Shown piece by piece: positions 1-12,347 of a DNA stretch of 64,000 nucleotides. Numbering within the stretch: the stretch's first letter is position 1; every line of letters starts with the position of its first letter. The DNA is from Spirometra erinaceieuropaei. Taxonomy: Eukaryota; Platyhelminthes; Cestoda; Diphyllobothriidea; Diphyllobothriidae. Location: assembly GCA_902702965.1 (NCBI GenBank), contig CACRXP010000189.1, forward strand, positions 62,001 through 126,000, written 5' to 3'. The position numbers and the translations under genes were made by a program. The notes below the pieces were generated by a model. It made no database searches. It was not told the DNA's origin and saw only the letters and a list, made by a program, of their open reading frames with translations.

Positions 1-546
1 GATTAATTCTGCTTCTAACAGCCTCTGTGTCTTCGACGTTGTTTAAAAGATATAAAATATGCCTTTTCCTCTTTGTCCAAACGTGTTACCTAGAAACAAT
101 GAGCAAAGTTTTGCCAGTTATTCAAGTTGAATGAATCAGCCAGATGGACCGTTGATACAACCAAGGTAAAATAGTAGTCCTCAAAAGTTAACCTATTTAA
201 AATAAATTTTATGAAACTCTAGCTTCTTCTGGAGGTTTTGCTGAAAACATTACGCAATAATATGTTTTAAAGCTGATAACTTGAAGACAAAGCATCGGTT
301 GCGTAAACATTTACCGTGGGGTTCGTCCAGGCAACAGAAAAGTAAACCTCCATTGGGAGTACATTTTTGAAATATAAACCTTTTTTATGATTGCGCCTTG
401 TCTCTTTTGCGACGACTGTTCAAGACCTCTAGCTCTTCAGCCCATTGCGATCGCCCATGCCGTAAATGTTTCTACTCAGACATGTCTACCCTTCGAAATA
501 GGAAAAACTATCTGTTGCCCTTGAAGCCGATTCTACTATAAGACTT

Positions 547-813
547 TTGAAGACACCCAATAAGGCTGTGTATGTGAGAGAGTCTTGGATTGAGGCGCAG
601 TTTGATAGGCAAAAATTAGCGCCCTCTTCTGTGTCGTTGACATGCACATGTGGTGATTATATTTCGATTCGAAGAAAGTACTGTTTGGTAAGGTATATTT
701 TAAATTCCGTCGACGAAACTGGCCGTCTACTAGACAAAAAAATTTATAAAACGACTCGAAATTATAAACACAAGAGATATGAATGCGGCTTAGTACTTGA
801 TGAGATAGATTAA
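547..813 (+). CDS. Hypothetical ORF, weak ArfGAP-like stretch
   Basis: Open frame of 88 codons beginning at a TTG, so it is either an internal exon or not a gene. Residues of about 10-24 (YVRESWIEAQFDRQK) resemble the end of an ArfGAP domain, where ADAP-type proteins carry an R-E-x-W-I-x-A-K-Y-E-R pattern. The zinc-finger part of such a domain is not visible upstream. The rest (a CTCGD stretch, a K/Y-rich C-terminus) matches nothing I know. A possible acceptor (TTGAAG) lies near 541-549, but no convincing donor is visible. It ends 132 bp before the first beta-spectrin exon on the same strand, which makes an unrelated complete gene here awkward. It could be an old exon fragment or chance. Confidence 0.25.
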   Translation: MKTPNKAVYVRESWIEAQFDRQKLAPSSVSLTCTCGDYISIRRKYCLVRYILNSVDETGRLLDKKIYKTTRNYKHKRYECGLVLDEID

Positions 814-945
814 GATGCTTTCAGCTGACCAAACCTGAAATGTTTGTGTAGATTATGTCTTATCCCCAGGGAACCTGTCTTTAAATGACACTAGTTTGCC
901 TGTTTTCCTCGCCTAAATACTGATGCTAACGGCTAGGACTTTTTT

Positions 946-1260
946 ATGTGGAAGCAAATTTTGATAGCGCAAAGTAGGCTTCATTTCACGACTCCTTCAG
1001 AACTGAGAGCGGCTCAACAAAAGGGACTGTTTACCAAATGGATAAACGCCCAGCTTGAAAGGGACTGCGAAGAAAACGCCCTCCTTCCAGTATTCCACTA
1101 TAACAGGCGTGGAGGTCGGCAGGCCGGCGACTTTTGGGAGACCAGTCTTTCACCAAACTGGAGGAGGCCAGTGATAATTGAGCCCGTAACGGATCTTTAC
1201 CGCGACCTTTCCGATGGACGTGTGCTACTCAAGTTGCTGGAAATATATACGGGAAAGAGA
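946..1260 (+). CDS. Beta-spectrin-like exon, first half of CH1
   Basis: This encodes the start of the first calponin-homology domain, the actin-binding part of beta-spectrin in the membrane skeleton. Visible motifs are LFTKWINAQL near residues 28-37 and TDLYRDLSDGRVLLKLLE near residues 82-99, the CH1 signature helices. The exon ends at 1260 in phase 0, and GTGAGC follows as the splice donor. The 5' end is uncertain. ATG 946 would give a very short N-terminus of about 25 residues. Alternatively a pyrimidine-rich acceptor (ACTCCTTCAG) puts the exon start at 1001, just before the residues that align. An insertion of about 37 residues separates the two motifs. The exon continues in phase with 9271-9444. 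Family assignment is solid; beta versus a related CH-CH protein is decided by the later exons. Confidence 0.8.
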
Positions 1261-1618
1261 GTGAGCTGATTTTCTGCCTTAGATCTTTTTTACCTCAAAA
1301 TACCTAGGCTCTATACCTCGCACACATGTTTTCTTTGTTTCAAACACGTGCCACAAAAGGACCTTGACTTTCTGTCCCTTTCACTGGAATTACAGAAAAC
1401 ATAACCAGACCGGTTAAGTTAGTTCAGGATTCTTATTAATTTTTTACGAAGTTTAGAGGCACCATAAAATTCGGGACGGACAACAAAGAAGCCCTTAAAG
1501 TTACGCGTTTTACTTCCAAACAGTATGTTAGATATAATAAATCAGCTGAGTCTAATAGTAATTTGGCGGTTTCTAGACGGATTGTATAAGAATGTCTGCT
1601 TGGGAAATCAGCTAACTG

Positions 1619-2060
1619 CAGTAGATGTGCTGACTAATAAAATGTTACCCAAAATTGTGAGATGCATTTTGGACTTGAAAAGATTACTTGAGTACGTTTG
1701 TGACATAGGTCACTGTGCAGCCTTATCTCAGGATAATTTCATTACTTTCGGATGCCAGCTTTTAAATGAACTTCTTTCCGGCCGCCTGCAGAAACTACAC
1801 TCCGAAAAAAATGACCACTTATGTAGTATGAGTTTTCCTCATTGATTTTAGACCCCCTTATAAACCCAAAAATATCACAAAGAGAACAAGCATAGAAATA
1901 TTTATTTTTTACTCATTTGGAAGAACACCACGTCTTCCGAGAAGAGGATAATTCAGTGTTTGAAAAGTCTTAAATTATGAAATTTGCTTAAGACGGTTAA
2001 ATATCTGTTCACAAAACAGTGTGACGACAGGTCGGGCCGAAAATTATTTGGAAACAATTA
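1619..2060. mobile_element. Half copy of the palindromic TA-MITE
   Basis: Starts with the family end CAGTAGATGTGCTGACT and runs through recognisable arm landmarks: AAAAGATTACTTGAGTA, GAACTTCTTTCCGGC, AAAAAAATGACCACTTA and CTCATTGATTTTAGA. It fades after about 2060 without the second arm. The 106-codon open frame across it is arm sequence, not a gene. It lies in the first beta-spectrin intron. Confidence 0.7.
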
Positions 2061-4713
2061 AATCGAAACAGACTTTTTAAACATCGAATTATCCTCTTCT
2101 CTGAGGACGTGATGTTCTTCCAAATTATCTTGTCGCTCAGGTTGTTAGAACGTTCTCATTGATTTTGTGTGTACGAAGCCCACTGATCAAGGTGCAAATT
2201 GTGCAAAATTTGCCAGATAAATTCAGAAATTCTGAGAATTAATCTTCTTGGAGATGGAGATTGATCAGATGACCCATTTAAAATTCATAAAATAACTGTC
2301 GATCCGAAATAAATGAATGGCGACAAGAAATCGAGGTTTAACGTAAAGCAGCTCTCCTGCGCACACCTGCAGTATATACGGGAAGGACTATAAAATATCT
2401 CATAATAGCCGTCTTTTAGGTGGAACTCAAAATGCGAACGTGATATATTTGTCTAAAACATTAACAAAAGAATGTAAAGATACAATTTTCGGCCAACACC
2501 TAATGTAACTAGGCAGCCTAAAGAACCGCCTAAAGCAGACAACGAGTTCAGGATGGAAGTTGAATTAATAGCTGAAGAAAAGCACACAAATTTCGTCGAA
2601 AGTCGATCTGAACTAGACTGCCCATTTTATTTTATTTCCACCTGCCCTTCAGTTTCACGAGGTTGCGTTAACCGTGCTTCAGTAGCCCATTCAAATTGCG
2701 GGACAAATCAGATAAGAATAATTGGCATGCCTAACCCCATAGCGACGAATTTGTGTCTGAAGTCTGATTCAGTTTGGGAAGAGGAACGACACCGCCTGTT
2801 ACGTTCTCAGATAAGAGTGCTTCCTCCCCCCGCAGACGGATGCGCAAAAGATGCCTTTTGGAGTTGCCAAACGACATTCTCGTAGGGGGGGGGGTCTGTT
2901 CGCGGGTCGACCGGTTAGAGGAGACTGAAAACCAGTGATTCAGGTCTACATGCAAGTAGTCCAGACTGACGCGGGTCGTTTTCATAATCTTGAACAAACA
3001 AAAGATGGCAGTACTGCCTGCCTCAGAATGTCAGTCTGTATACTGATATGGAGACTGTCTTTCTCTTTGGTAACATAAGCGGTAAAAAGAAGTGATTGCC
3101 GTAAGAATGGGCTGTTTCACTCGCTTCGGTATTCTTTTCACGCCCTCACATAAGCAATCGATCAGAAGGACAGTACTGACTGCAAGTAAACCTGCCCTAC
3201 ACATGTTCGACACCGGATAACAGATTCTTTTCTGAAGCCACCATCTTAAGTCAGAACGCCACAACCAGGGAGCAAGCCCTGTCATGCGTAACGAGGCTCT
3301 TTGAAAGGCAACTGCTGGAGACCCTGGAAGAGGGGGTCACTGGCGCTCTCGACTGAGGCAGGGATGTAGTCATCTCGCAGTCACGGCATCTACGGCGGAT
3401 GGAGTTTCCTGAACGCCCTCCCATCACCAAAACGATTTCGTCTACCTCATGATGTTAAAATTGACCAAAAGGTGGCCACCTAGGCAGGTTAATGAGCAAC
3501 CTGTAATACCGGGCACTCGTTGAGCCTTATTGTTTGCTCTCCGTCGTCCCACCACTGACCACCAACCCGATTATAGTGGCTGCTAGTACCTTATTGGGAC
3601 TTAGTGGAATACCTGAAGGGCCTCTATCGCGTTCACACGCTGACTGCCACCCAGCAGATGCGGGAAGGGAGTTATTCACAGGTCTCGTTTCTCCACCGCC
3701 TAGCCCCACTGGCGCATTTCCTCTTCCCACACCCACGACAAAAGTGATGACGGTGTTCGAAGAACGGAACTTACTTCATGGGAACAGGTGAATGGTTAAC
3801 CTCCGGGGATGCAGTTCACAAAGTGACTTCAGTCGTTCCATAAACTCTCATACGGCGTTGTAATGGAGCGGCAACTTAATGGAGAGAGTATTCTTTGATG
3901 TGGAAATGTAAGTAGGTTTCCTGAGCAGTTCAGAAAAGTGTTTTTTTTAAAATAATTTTGGCAGTCATTTTTGCAAGGAAAAATCCGTTCGTCCTCAAAT
4001 TCCCCTTCCTTGGTGCCAGGTGGATAAATGTCTCCAGGCCCGTCGACCAAACGACCAACAAAGTTGTACTTTTCGTTCGATCTCATTTCATTTATTGTTT
4101 CACGTGCTTTTTGCCACCATATCGCTCACCCCAAAATGGCTATGAAAGACAAGGATTCTCGAATTTTTAACTTCGAAACCATGGGGGAGACTAGAGCTGA
4201 CTAAAAGGGACTTGAATTTCTGCGCCTTGGAGGAGATTTCCGTGTTCCACTATCTATATATTCAGCATATTTTTCTTTTTTCCTTTGCGAATAAACGCAG
4301 GAGCAATTGATTATAGGGCTTTGTTACGAGGAGCAGTGTAAACGGTGGACGTTCAACCGGTTTCAAAAAGATGGCAGGCAGTATCTACTGTCACACTGAG
4401 GTGCGATTCATTAGTTAGGGCGAATTACAGAATAGAGCGCGGGTAGGATCTAGGACATATGGCGAAGCCCATGAAACAGTGACACAAACTTTAAAATACG
4501 CACCTTGGCAGAAAACATGTTTACGTGATTAAGGCTGCGCTAGTGTGTGTGGTATAGAACAGGATGAGAAAAGAAGGTGCTGTCCTTGGCTGCGTCAGTT
4601 CTATTTCCAACAACATCTCTAATTATGCATTTTCGATATTTTACCACCAATCTGGATGCCTGCTTGTCTCATTGCATGAAGTGGGTATTCAGGCGTTCTT
4701 TTTCATCCACGTA
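2061..4713. other. Intronic stretch, nothing assigned
   Basis: Only short unrelated frames on both strands. There is a G-run at 2884-2893 and a GC-richer patch around 3300-3800 whose overlapping frames match no family I know. No exon motif of the surrounding spectrin gene is visible. Confidence 0.5.
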
Positions 4714-5708
4714 CAGTGCGTGACCTATCTCATAAAATGTTGGCTGAAATTCCGAAATGCGTCTTCGATTAGGAAGGATTACTTAAGTGGGGTTGTAATA
4801 TTGATTATCGTAAGGCATACCCTTATAACATTTTGGATTCGACAGAATGTCGGCTTTTAAATGCACTTTTTTTCAATCTCCTGCAGAAAGTGTGCTCCGT
4901 AAAAAATGACTACTTGCGTAGCATGCATTTTTCCCATTGATCTTCGATGGTCTTGCAAATTTAAATATAGTTTATAAAAAACACCAAACAAAAATATTCT
5001 TTATTTCCTTCGCTCGATAGAGAACCACGTCATCTTCATATTTTACACTCAAAGAAGAAATATAATTAGGTTTAAAAAAGTTTTCTAATTGCCGAATAAT
5101 TTGGAGGCTGATCATTCGTTGCACTAGCGCTTAGTGATTACACTCTACAAGGTGCAGGCGTTCCGCGTAAAGAAAATCTCATATTTTTCTATGTCATAAA
5201 AGAGATATCATACAGGGTTCATAAAATTTTGCAATGGATGAGGACCATGTTGTACATTTCATGAGGAGCAGTGGTAAACGGCCAGGTACGATGCTATGTG
5301 AATGGACATATCGCGGTCTTAAAAAGTCTCCTAATTAGAAACTTTTTTAAAAGGAAATTATACTCCTTCCTTAAGTATAAAATATAAAAAAAACGTGATT
5401 TTCTATTGATTGACTAAAAGAAAGCATATTTTTGTTTGTGGTTTCTATAAATTATATTTGAATTTCCAAGACCATCAAAAATCAGTGGGAAAAACGCATG
5501 CTACGCAAGTAGTCATTTTTTACGAAGCACGCCTTCTACAGGAGATTGAAAAGAAGTGCATTTAAAAGCCGACATCCTGCCAAGTCCAAAATGTTATAAG
5601 AGTATGCCCTAAGATAATCAGTATCACAACCGCGACCAAGTAATCCTTCTTAATCGAAAACGCATTTCAGAATTTCAGCCAACATTTCATGAGATAGGTC
5701 ACGCACTG
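4714..5708. mobile_element. Palindromic TA-MITE, subfamily B, complete (995 bp)
   Basis: Begins CAGTGCGTGACCTATCTC and ends with its reverse complement GAGATAGGTCACGCACTG, flanked on both sides by TA. Arms run about 4714-5092 and 5332-5708 (about 378 bp each) around a 239-bp non-palindromic centre. The CAGT terminus and TA flank are as in Tc1/mariner-type elements; no transposase is present. Almost the same sequence recurs at 21718-22711, including the centre, so the two copies are young relative to others here. Confidence 0.9.
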
Positions 5709-5941
5709 TACATGTTCCAGTAAACTGCGTCATCTTCCACGTTTGCACCTGCTGAGAGGACACCTCTCTGTTTTAAATTTTGATGGGACGCCTACATTAC
5801 AGGTGACCTTGTGCTAAATTCCAGGAGAGTTGGGGATAGAGTCAGGGCACGGCATTAGGTGCCCGCCTGAAATTAAGCACAAGGCCACTTGTAGAAGGGG
5901 GAGTACTTTCAATCGTGTTAAACCTAAACTTTTTGTAACTA

Positions 5942-6890
5942 CAGTACGTGGGCTAACTCATTAAATGTCAACAGAAATTCCAAAGTGCGTTTCCGTTTCG
6001 GAAAGATTAATTGAGTAGGGTTGCAAAAGTGCTCATCATACACGTAAATCTATAATAATTTGGGTATCTCAGGACGAAGGCTATTGAAAAAACGTTTTTT
6101 TGGCTGCATCCAGTAACCATACTCCGCAAAAATGACTACTTAAGTTGCATGAATTTTCCTTATTGATTTTCGATGTCCTTAAAGATTCAATTTTATCTCA
6201 TGGAAACCATGCACGAACATATTTCTTCTTTTGCTTATTCAGTAGAAAATTACGTCTTCTTCCAATTTTACACTCAAAAAAGAGTATAATTCGGTTTTAA
6301 AAAAGTTTTAATTGTGAGGATTTTAATACCGAGAAATGGCCCTTCATAAAACGTCATGTGGCTAAAATCTACTGCTTAATTTTATGAATGCCATATAGTC
6401 TCCTCTTAATACGGTAGGGAAAAGTATGGTTTTCAGTACGCAAAAATTGTGCGGCTTGTAGTTTGGGAACCCTGAATGCAAGTGTAATGACAGGCCGGGT
6501 TTAAAATCATTCGGGAATTTGAGAGGTTTTATAAAACGAAATTATACTCTTCCTTCGAGCATAAAATCAGAAGAAGATGTAAGTCTCTACTGAATGGGCA
6601 GAAGAATGATATGTTTATGCATGTTTTTCACGAGATATAATTGAATTTTTAAGGGCATCGACAAGCAGTGAAAAAATGCATTCTACTTAAGTAGTTCTTT
6701 TTTACGAAGTATGAGTTTTGGATGCAGCCGGAAAGAAGTTTATTCAGAAGCCGGCGTCCTGGGTTAACTGAATTGTCATAGAATTATGCTGCAAAATGAT
6801 TGGTTTTACAACCCTGCTTAATTAATCTTTTCGAAACGAAAACGCATTTCGGAATTTCTGTTGACGTTTCCTGAGTTTGCCCACTTACTG
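5942..6890. mobile_element. Palindromic TA-MITE, subfamily A, complete (949 bp)
   Basis: Left end CAGTACGTGGGCTAACTC and right end GAGTTTGCCCACTTACTG are near-perfect reverse complements, each adjoining TA (5940-5941 and 6891-6892). It shares arm landmarks with the other copies (AAGATTAATT, GGCTGCAT, ATGACTACTTAAGT). The central segment is inverted relative to the copy at 10532. Confidence 0.9.
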
Positions 6891-8120
6891 TATGCAAACA
6901 TCTCAGACACTGGCAAGATTTCCTGATTATCATAGTATAAAGGCATTTACTAATATAATTTTATAAGCATGAGAACAGAAGGGCACTCAAGCAGCGATTT
7001 GAAGCGCTTTAAAACTTAATTTGCGCCGTGAAATAAACCAAGGTTACCAAAATATTTTATGGTTGAGTGTGCCCCTTCTTCTGGAAAGAAGTTGAAATTA
7101 TGACCTTTTGCACAATTTTGATGTCCTTTATATATGAACTCCACGATAACTAGTTGAACATATAGGAGAGTCGATAGTCGGTGAAAGAAAAAAAAAACAT
7201 CGCACAGTTTTTGTTTCTTTTGCAGATTACTGAGCGGATGCTGGGATCAAAGTTAGCATCCCTTAAAAGCCTGCTTCACGCAAATCTGCCATGCAAAACC
7301 GCTCATTTTACAAAGCAGTTACACAGATTTTCCGGAGAATATTTCAGGAAATTTAGCATAGTATATAGTAAAGTGGGCAAGGTAGCATTTACTTCGACGA
7401 TGATGAAGGCACAAGTTAGGTTAAGACACGCATAGCTCGTTCAAAAAATCCCACCTAGTATGCCAACAGGTCTAGGTGGAACCCACCCCTGAAATCCCTT
7501 TACTGCGCTGCAATTTAAGCAGGCGAGCGAGGCGGCATGTCCGTCGAAATCTGCCAAGGATTTCGGTCAAAAAAGAGTAGAAAAATATGCGAATCTTTCA
7601 TATAAAAGCAAAATAAAAGCTCTTTTCCAGAAGCTTGCATTTAGAAATATAATTAGCAACCTTCCTGATAAAGAAGGTGGCTGATTTACCAAAATGATCA
7701 GTATTGCTAAACTGCTCAAATCCAGAATTTTCGGTGTAACGGACTCTTAAAATTTTACTTCTGACGTTTTAGTATCTCATTTAACATTAACCAAGGTAGT
7801 AGTATATTCTCTGTTTTGAATGGATCACTCAGGGCGGGCTGCACTACTGATGGACAAGGCAGTTACCATTAAATTTAAGGAGTTTCTACCATCGGCGATC
7901 CTCTTGCTCAAACAAATCTCGTTACCCATTTGGGTAACCCTTTTGCATTGATTCTAGTCAAAATAACTTAGTGGACTGCTTTTCCTAAAACTGATGAAAA
8001 ATCGACTTTTTATACCTGTCCTACAAATGTTCACATAGTCGTAAAAGCGCATAAAGGCAGGAGATTTTTTGCTAATATCTACTTACTCGTTTGCCTCCAA
8101 AGGACGACCACTCGATGAAG
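6891..8120. other. Intronic stretch, nothing assigned
   Basis: An AT-rich stretch with one 84-codon open frame at 7181-7435 that matches nothing I recognise and starts at GTG. A remnant of another terminal repeat may lie around 6980-7150. Confidence 0.45.
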
Positions 8121-8441
8121 CACGCAAGCGGCTGTGCAGCTGCTGGTTGGGCTCGAGAGAGAGAGAGCCCATAAGGCACAACCGAACGAGTGAGTTCCGT
8201 ATGAACGATCGGTGAGCGCTCCCTAACATTGTATATTCCCGATCGAAAACCGGACAGGGCGACGGGCTCGTGGCCCAGCGGTTAGAGGCGTGGACTTCTA
8301 ACTGACAGATCGCGAATTCGAGCCTCGGGTGTTCCACACTTCGGGGTTGGGTATGGCTGGCTGACGACGGCTAATAAGCTAGAAATGGCCATTCCAGTCT
8401 CCCTTGTCTTTGTCGGTCATGTCATTCTGCCTATGTATTAT
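8121..8441 (+). mobile_element. tRNA-Arg-derived SINE unit 1 of a tandem pair
   Basis: The tRNA-like core carries an A box (TGGCCCAGCGG, 8271-8281) and a B box (GAATTCGAGCC, near 8313-8323). The anticodon loop CTTCTAA would read UCU (Arg). After the core comes the family tail with GGTTGGGTATGGCTGGCTGAC, AATGGCCATTCCAGTC and TTGTCTTTGTCGG. Before the core is a GGGCTC-loop-GAGCCC hairpin segment. A second unit follows directly, giving a period of roughly 305 bp. Confidence 0.85.
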
Positions 8442-8739
8442 GCGCCGCCGTGCATCTGCTGGTTGGGCTCGACAGAGAGCCCATAAGGCACAACCGAACG
8501 AATGAGTTCCGTAAAATGATCGTTGAGCGTCCCCTACCATTGTATATTCCCGATCGAAACCAATAGGGCAACGGGCATGTGGCCCAGTGGTTAGAGGCGT
8601 GGACTTCTAACTAACAGGTTGCGAGTCCGAGCCTCGGGTGCTGCACACTTCGGGGCTGGGTATGACTGACTGACGACGGCTAATAAGTCAGAAATGGCCA
8701 TTTCAGTCTTCCTTGCCATTGTCGGTAATGACATTCTGT
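8442..8739 (+). mobile_element. tRNA-Arg-derived SINE unit 2 of a tandem pair
   Basis: Same order as the unit before it: hairpin segment (GGGCTCGACAGAGAGCCC), A box TGGCCCAGTGG at about 8580, cognate of the CTTCTAA loop, B box GAGTCCGAGCC with changes, tail ending CATTCTGTC. It joins the first unit head-to-tail with no obvious gap. Confidence 0.85.
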
Positions 8740-9270
8740 CAACATGAATAATTCCCGAATGCGTCTTTTAACCATACCAGATGTTAAGCACGTTACTCCA
8801 CTTAATGGACCCAAAACAACCACGAAAACAAGTTTACATCTATTTTTTACGGAAAGCAACATATGGCGTTACAAATCGTTCACAATAAATGCAAACACTC
8901 ACAGTACTCAAAAAGTAATGTTTCTGCGTGAGAAGAAAACATGTGACTAGGATCATTCTGAGAGACAAGGTAGCATATACCTGTATTACTTAGTCTACGA
9001 TAAGCTTCTTACTGGCGGGACTGCCTCGACAAAGGTTAATCGAACATTGCCGCCTTTAGAATAAAAAGAAACATAGTCAAGTGGATAAGACCTGCTAAGG
9101 GAATTTCAGAGCCCCCAAAAATACCTCTGATCCGAATCACGGGGGAATTTTCAGCATTTTAACATTGCCTAGTTCGGTTGGTCAGTCATTCAGCTTGTAC
9201 TGATGTTGCTTGCTCAAGGTTTAGAAAGCATGAAAACTACTTTTAACTGTTCGTCTGCATTTGCCGACAG

Positions 9271-9444
9271 TTGAACACAACTCGTGGAAACATGAGAGCC
9301 CACTTTATGGAGAATGTGAGCAAGGCGTTGGCAGTTCTCAAGGAGCGAAACATTCATTTGGAGAATATTGGCGCTAGCGATATCGTCGATGGAAATGCCA
9401 ATCTCATTCTTGGACTCATCTGGACCATTATGCTGCATTTTCAG
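9271..9444 (+). CDS. Beta-spectrin-like exon, second half of CH1
   Basis: A 58-codon exon bounded by TTGCCGACAG (acceptor, ends 9270) and GTAAGC (donor, starts 9445), phase 0 at both ends. It begins [11 protein letters not shown], then [22 protein letters not shown] and [12 protein letters not shown]. The HLEN(I/M)G-x-x-DIVDGN form is typical of beta-spectrins; alpha-actinins and spectraplakins differ at these positions. It joins 946-1260 across an 8,010-bp intron filled with MITEs and SINEs. The next exon should start with the short inter-CH linker. The opposite-strand frame and the TTG 'start' at 9271 are artefacts of the splice site. Confidence 0.88.
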
Positions 9445-10531
9445 GTAAGCCAACCTTTAAAACTATTGTCCATTGTCTTAATAGAAAGGTCTTTAGTGAA
9501 GAATGAGGGCAGTGAGTAATCGGCAATTAGGCCTATCTTGAAGGCTGAATTTTGATCGGACACACTTGGGGGACATTCTGAGTCACGCAAACGTGTTTTC
9601 ATGAGATAATTTTTTCCTAGCGTCCAATATTTAGGCGACACTTTTAGTGAGATTGAAACAAAGCCTGCCAATAGTAGTAAGTAAATGACGTTACGCAGGT
9701 TTACGGATGGCTTTTCACAGCGATTTTGACGCAATTTTCTACAGACTGAGTTAAGTATAATTTTTCTTAAAGCGCTTATCACAGGACACGCAAAAATCTC
9801 AGTTCAGTTCGGTGAAGAGTATTTACAAGTGTTTTCAGATACACCGTACACTTTTAGCAGCAGATGGTTAAATTTAATTTGTTTACTTTACAAAATTAGC
9901 CGGTAAAGTCAATGGAAGCAGTCAGGCAATGCCTTCAGCACGAATAGGTTTATTTGCACCAAGATGAAGTTGCGCATTGATTATCGTGCATCAAATAAAT
10001 TATCCTCATGGACAGCAAATTGATGCCTGCGAGAGGAAACTAGAGTAAGGTCGACTCATTGACAGCGTCGCCTCGTTACCTAGCGCATATTACTCACCAT
10101 TCACCACTGGACACGTTTTAAATTCATTACAGTGTTATAAAAACCGTAGCTGCTAACTGACGGGATAGATCGGTCGTCTAAGGACGAAAAGGTTGCAATG
10201 TTTCGTTTTTTATGCGGTCCACATGGCATTCCTACTCAGATGGGACTCGAGTCGAGCGCTTCTTGTTTTAGGGAAAACTCAGTATACTATTAGCTGGGCA
10301 GACGTGTGTAGCTCGCGCAGACTAACTGCTTGGTCCTTCCCTGGTCTTCTTTATTCTCTATTGAGACCAGGCCCGGTAGGCTTAGGGACGAGAGAGATAG
10401 TACGATTAATAAGGTGCGAGTTTATTATCACTATAAGATAATTAGCGCGAAGTCACCGTCCCTACGCCCAGCCGGTGGACATATTCGTTCGCGACGGCTG
10501 AACTCTAAGCCTGCAATATAATATTGAGGTA
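9445..10531. other. Intronic stretch, nothing assigned
   Basis: Start of the 24.6-kb spectrin intron. The open frames at 9441-9782 (-) and 10193-10521 (+) match no family I know. The linker exon of the spectrin gene was looked for here and not seen. Confidence 0.5.
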
Positions 10532-11524
10532 CAGTAGGTGGGCTAGCCCATGAAATGTCCCTCGAAATTCCGAAATGCGTCTATTTTTCGAAGAGATTAA
10601 TTAAGTAGGGTTGTGAAAGTAGTCAGCCCGTAACCTGATTCTATAATATTTCAGTTACCATAGGATGTCGGCTTTCGGATGAACTTCTTTTTGGCTGTAT
10701 ACAGGAACGACACTCTGCAAAAGATGACCACTTAGGTAGCATGCGATTTTCTTGTTGATTTTTGATGCCCCAAAAAGTCCAATTATATTTCATGGAAAGC
10801 ATGCGTAAAAATATTAATTCTTTTGCTCATTCAGTAGAAAAATACGTCTTATTTTAAGCTCATACTCGAAGGAAGGACAAAAATCGGTTTTAAAAACCTT
10901 TCCATCTCCCGAATACTTTTAAACCCGATCAACCGTTACACATTGATTCAGGGTTTACAAACTACAAGCCGTATATTTTTCGCGTACGGAAAACCACGCA
11001 TTTCTCTACGGTAATAAAGGGGGAATATTTAGGGTTCATAAAATTTAGCAGTGGATTTGATCCATAATGTTAACTTTACAATCCACATTGGTAAATGCAG
11101 AGGCATGACGATTTAGGAACGGCCAGTTTACGGCATTTAAAAGTTTCACAAATTTAAACTTTTTTAAAACCAAATTATGTCCCCCTTTCGAGCATAATGT
11201 TAAAAGAAGACGTGCTTTTCTACCGAATGAGCAAAAGGATGAATATTTTCATGCATGTTTTCCATGAAATATAATTGGACTTTTAAGGACATCGAAAATC
11301 AATGAGAAAAAATCCTGTCACTTAAGAAGGCATTTTTACAGAGCGTAATTTTCGCAGGCGGCCAGAAGGAAGTTCATTCGAACGCCGGCATCCTGGGGCA
11401 ACTGAAATATTATAGAATCACGTTGTAGGCTGACTAGTTTTACAAACCTACTTAATTAATCTTTTCAAAACGAAGACGCATTTCGGAAGTTCGGTTGACA
11501 TTTCGTGAGTTAGTCCACCTAATG
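10532..11524. mobile_element. Palindromic TA-MITE, subfamily A, complete (993 bp)
   Basis: Ends CAGTAGGTGGGCTAGCCC and (right) GAGTTAGTCCACCTAATG, both next to TA; one change (C to A) in the right terminal CTG. Long arms with the usual landmarks and a centre carrying ACAAACTACAAGCCGTATAT. No coding capacity. Confidence 0.9.
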
Positions 11525-12019
11525 TATTTCAGACATGACAGTATGCAGTCCTTTCCGGCTACCCGCAAAGACCATATTCGGTAAAGAGGACAACTAGATA
11601 GTAAGTTTTGGGCTGTTGATTTCTGGCTTCTCCACAAATGCAGATGTATTTTTACAAAGTACTATAAACATATGTCCTCTTATGTTCATATGGTGGTCGG
11701 ATGTGTTTATGTAGCCTCACTTGAAGTAGACAAACTCCCAGTCACCTCTAATACGGGACCGATGGTAAAAGGGGTTTTTACAGTTGGGACCAGGAACGCA
11801 CAGACGACGAGGCCATCAGTTGGGGCAACCAAACCACATCTTACCCATTTGGTAACAAGCGGCATTTTCTTCACATTTAATATTGGGGGAAGTGTTTTAA
11901 ATATTTGTAACAATGACCTTTTCGTTAGACCATATGATGTCCATTCAAATAGTATCTCATTTGTCCCTTTATTTATATTCCTTATGAAGCATAACAACAG
12001 AGTTCACATCCACTACATA

Positions 12020-12347
12020 CTGAAGGTTTGCTATCTCACGAAATGTCAACCGAAATTGCGAAATGTATTTGCGTTTCGAAAAGATTACTTAAGTAGGGTT
12101 TCAAAACTAACTATCAAGCAACATAATTACATAACAATTCAGTTAGCGTGAGATGCCGGTTTTCAAATGAACTTCTTTCCGGCTGCATGCGAAACCCACA
12201 ATCTGTAAAAAATAACTACTTAAGTAGCATGAATTTTTCGCATTGATTTTTGATGCCCTTAACAACTCAATCATATTTCATGAGAAACATGCACGAAAGT
12301 ATTCATTCTTTCACTCATTTGGATGAACATTACATCTTCTTCCGACA
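12020..12347. mobile_element. Left arm of a subfamily A MITE, broken by a PLE repeat
   Basis: Begins TACTGAAGGTTTGCTATCTC and keeps the arm landmarks (AAAAGATTACTTAAGTAGGG, GAACTTCTTTCCGGCTGCATG). It stops abruptly at about 12347 in ACAAAATTCATATT, where the PLE terminal repeat begins with GCCAATAGAAGC. The matching right arm is not found on the far side of the PLE cluster. Confidence 0.75.

Noticed and set aside
8266..8330. A functional tRNA-Arg(UCU) gene
   Set aside because: Acceptor stem does not pair, anticodon stem is damaged, and the sequence continues into the SINE tail shared by many copies.
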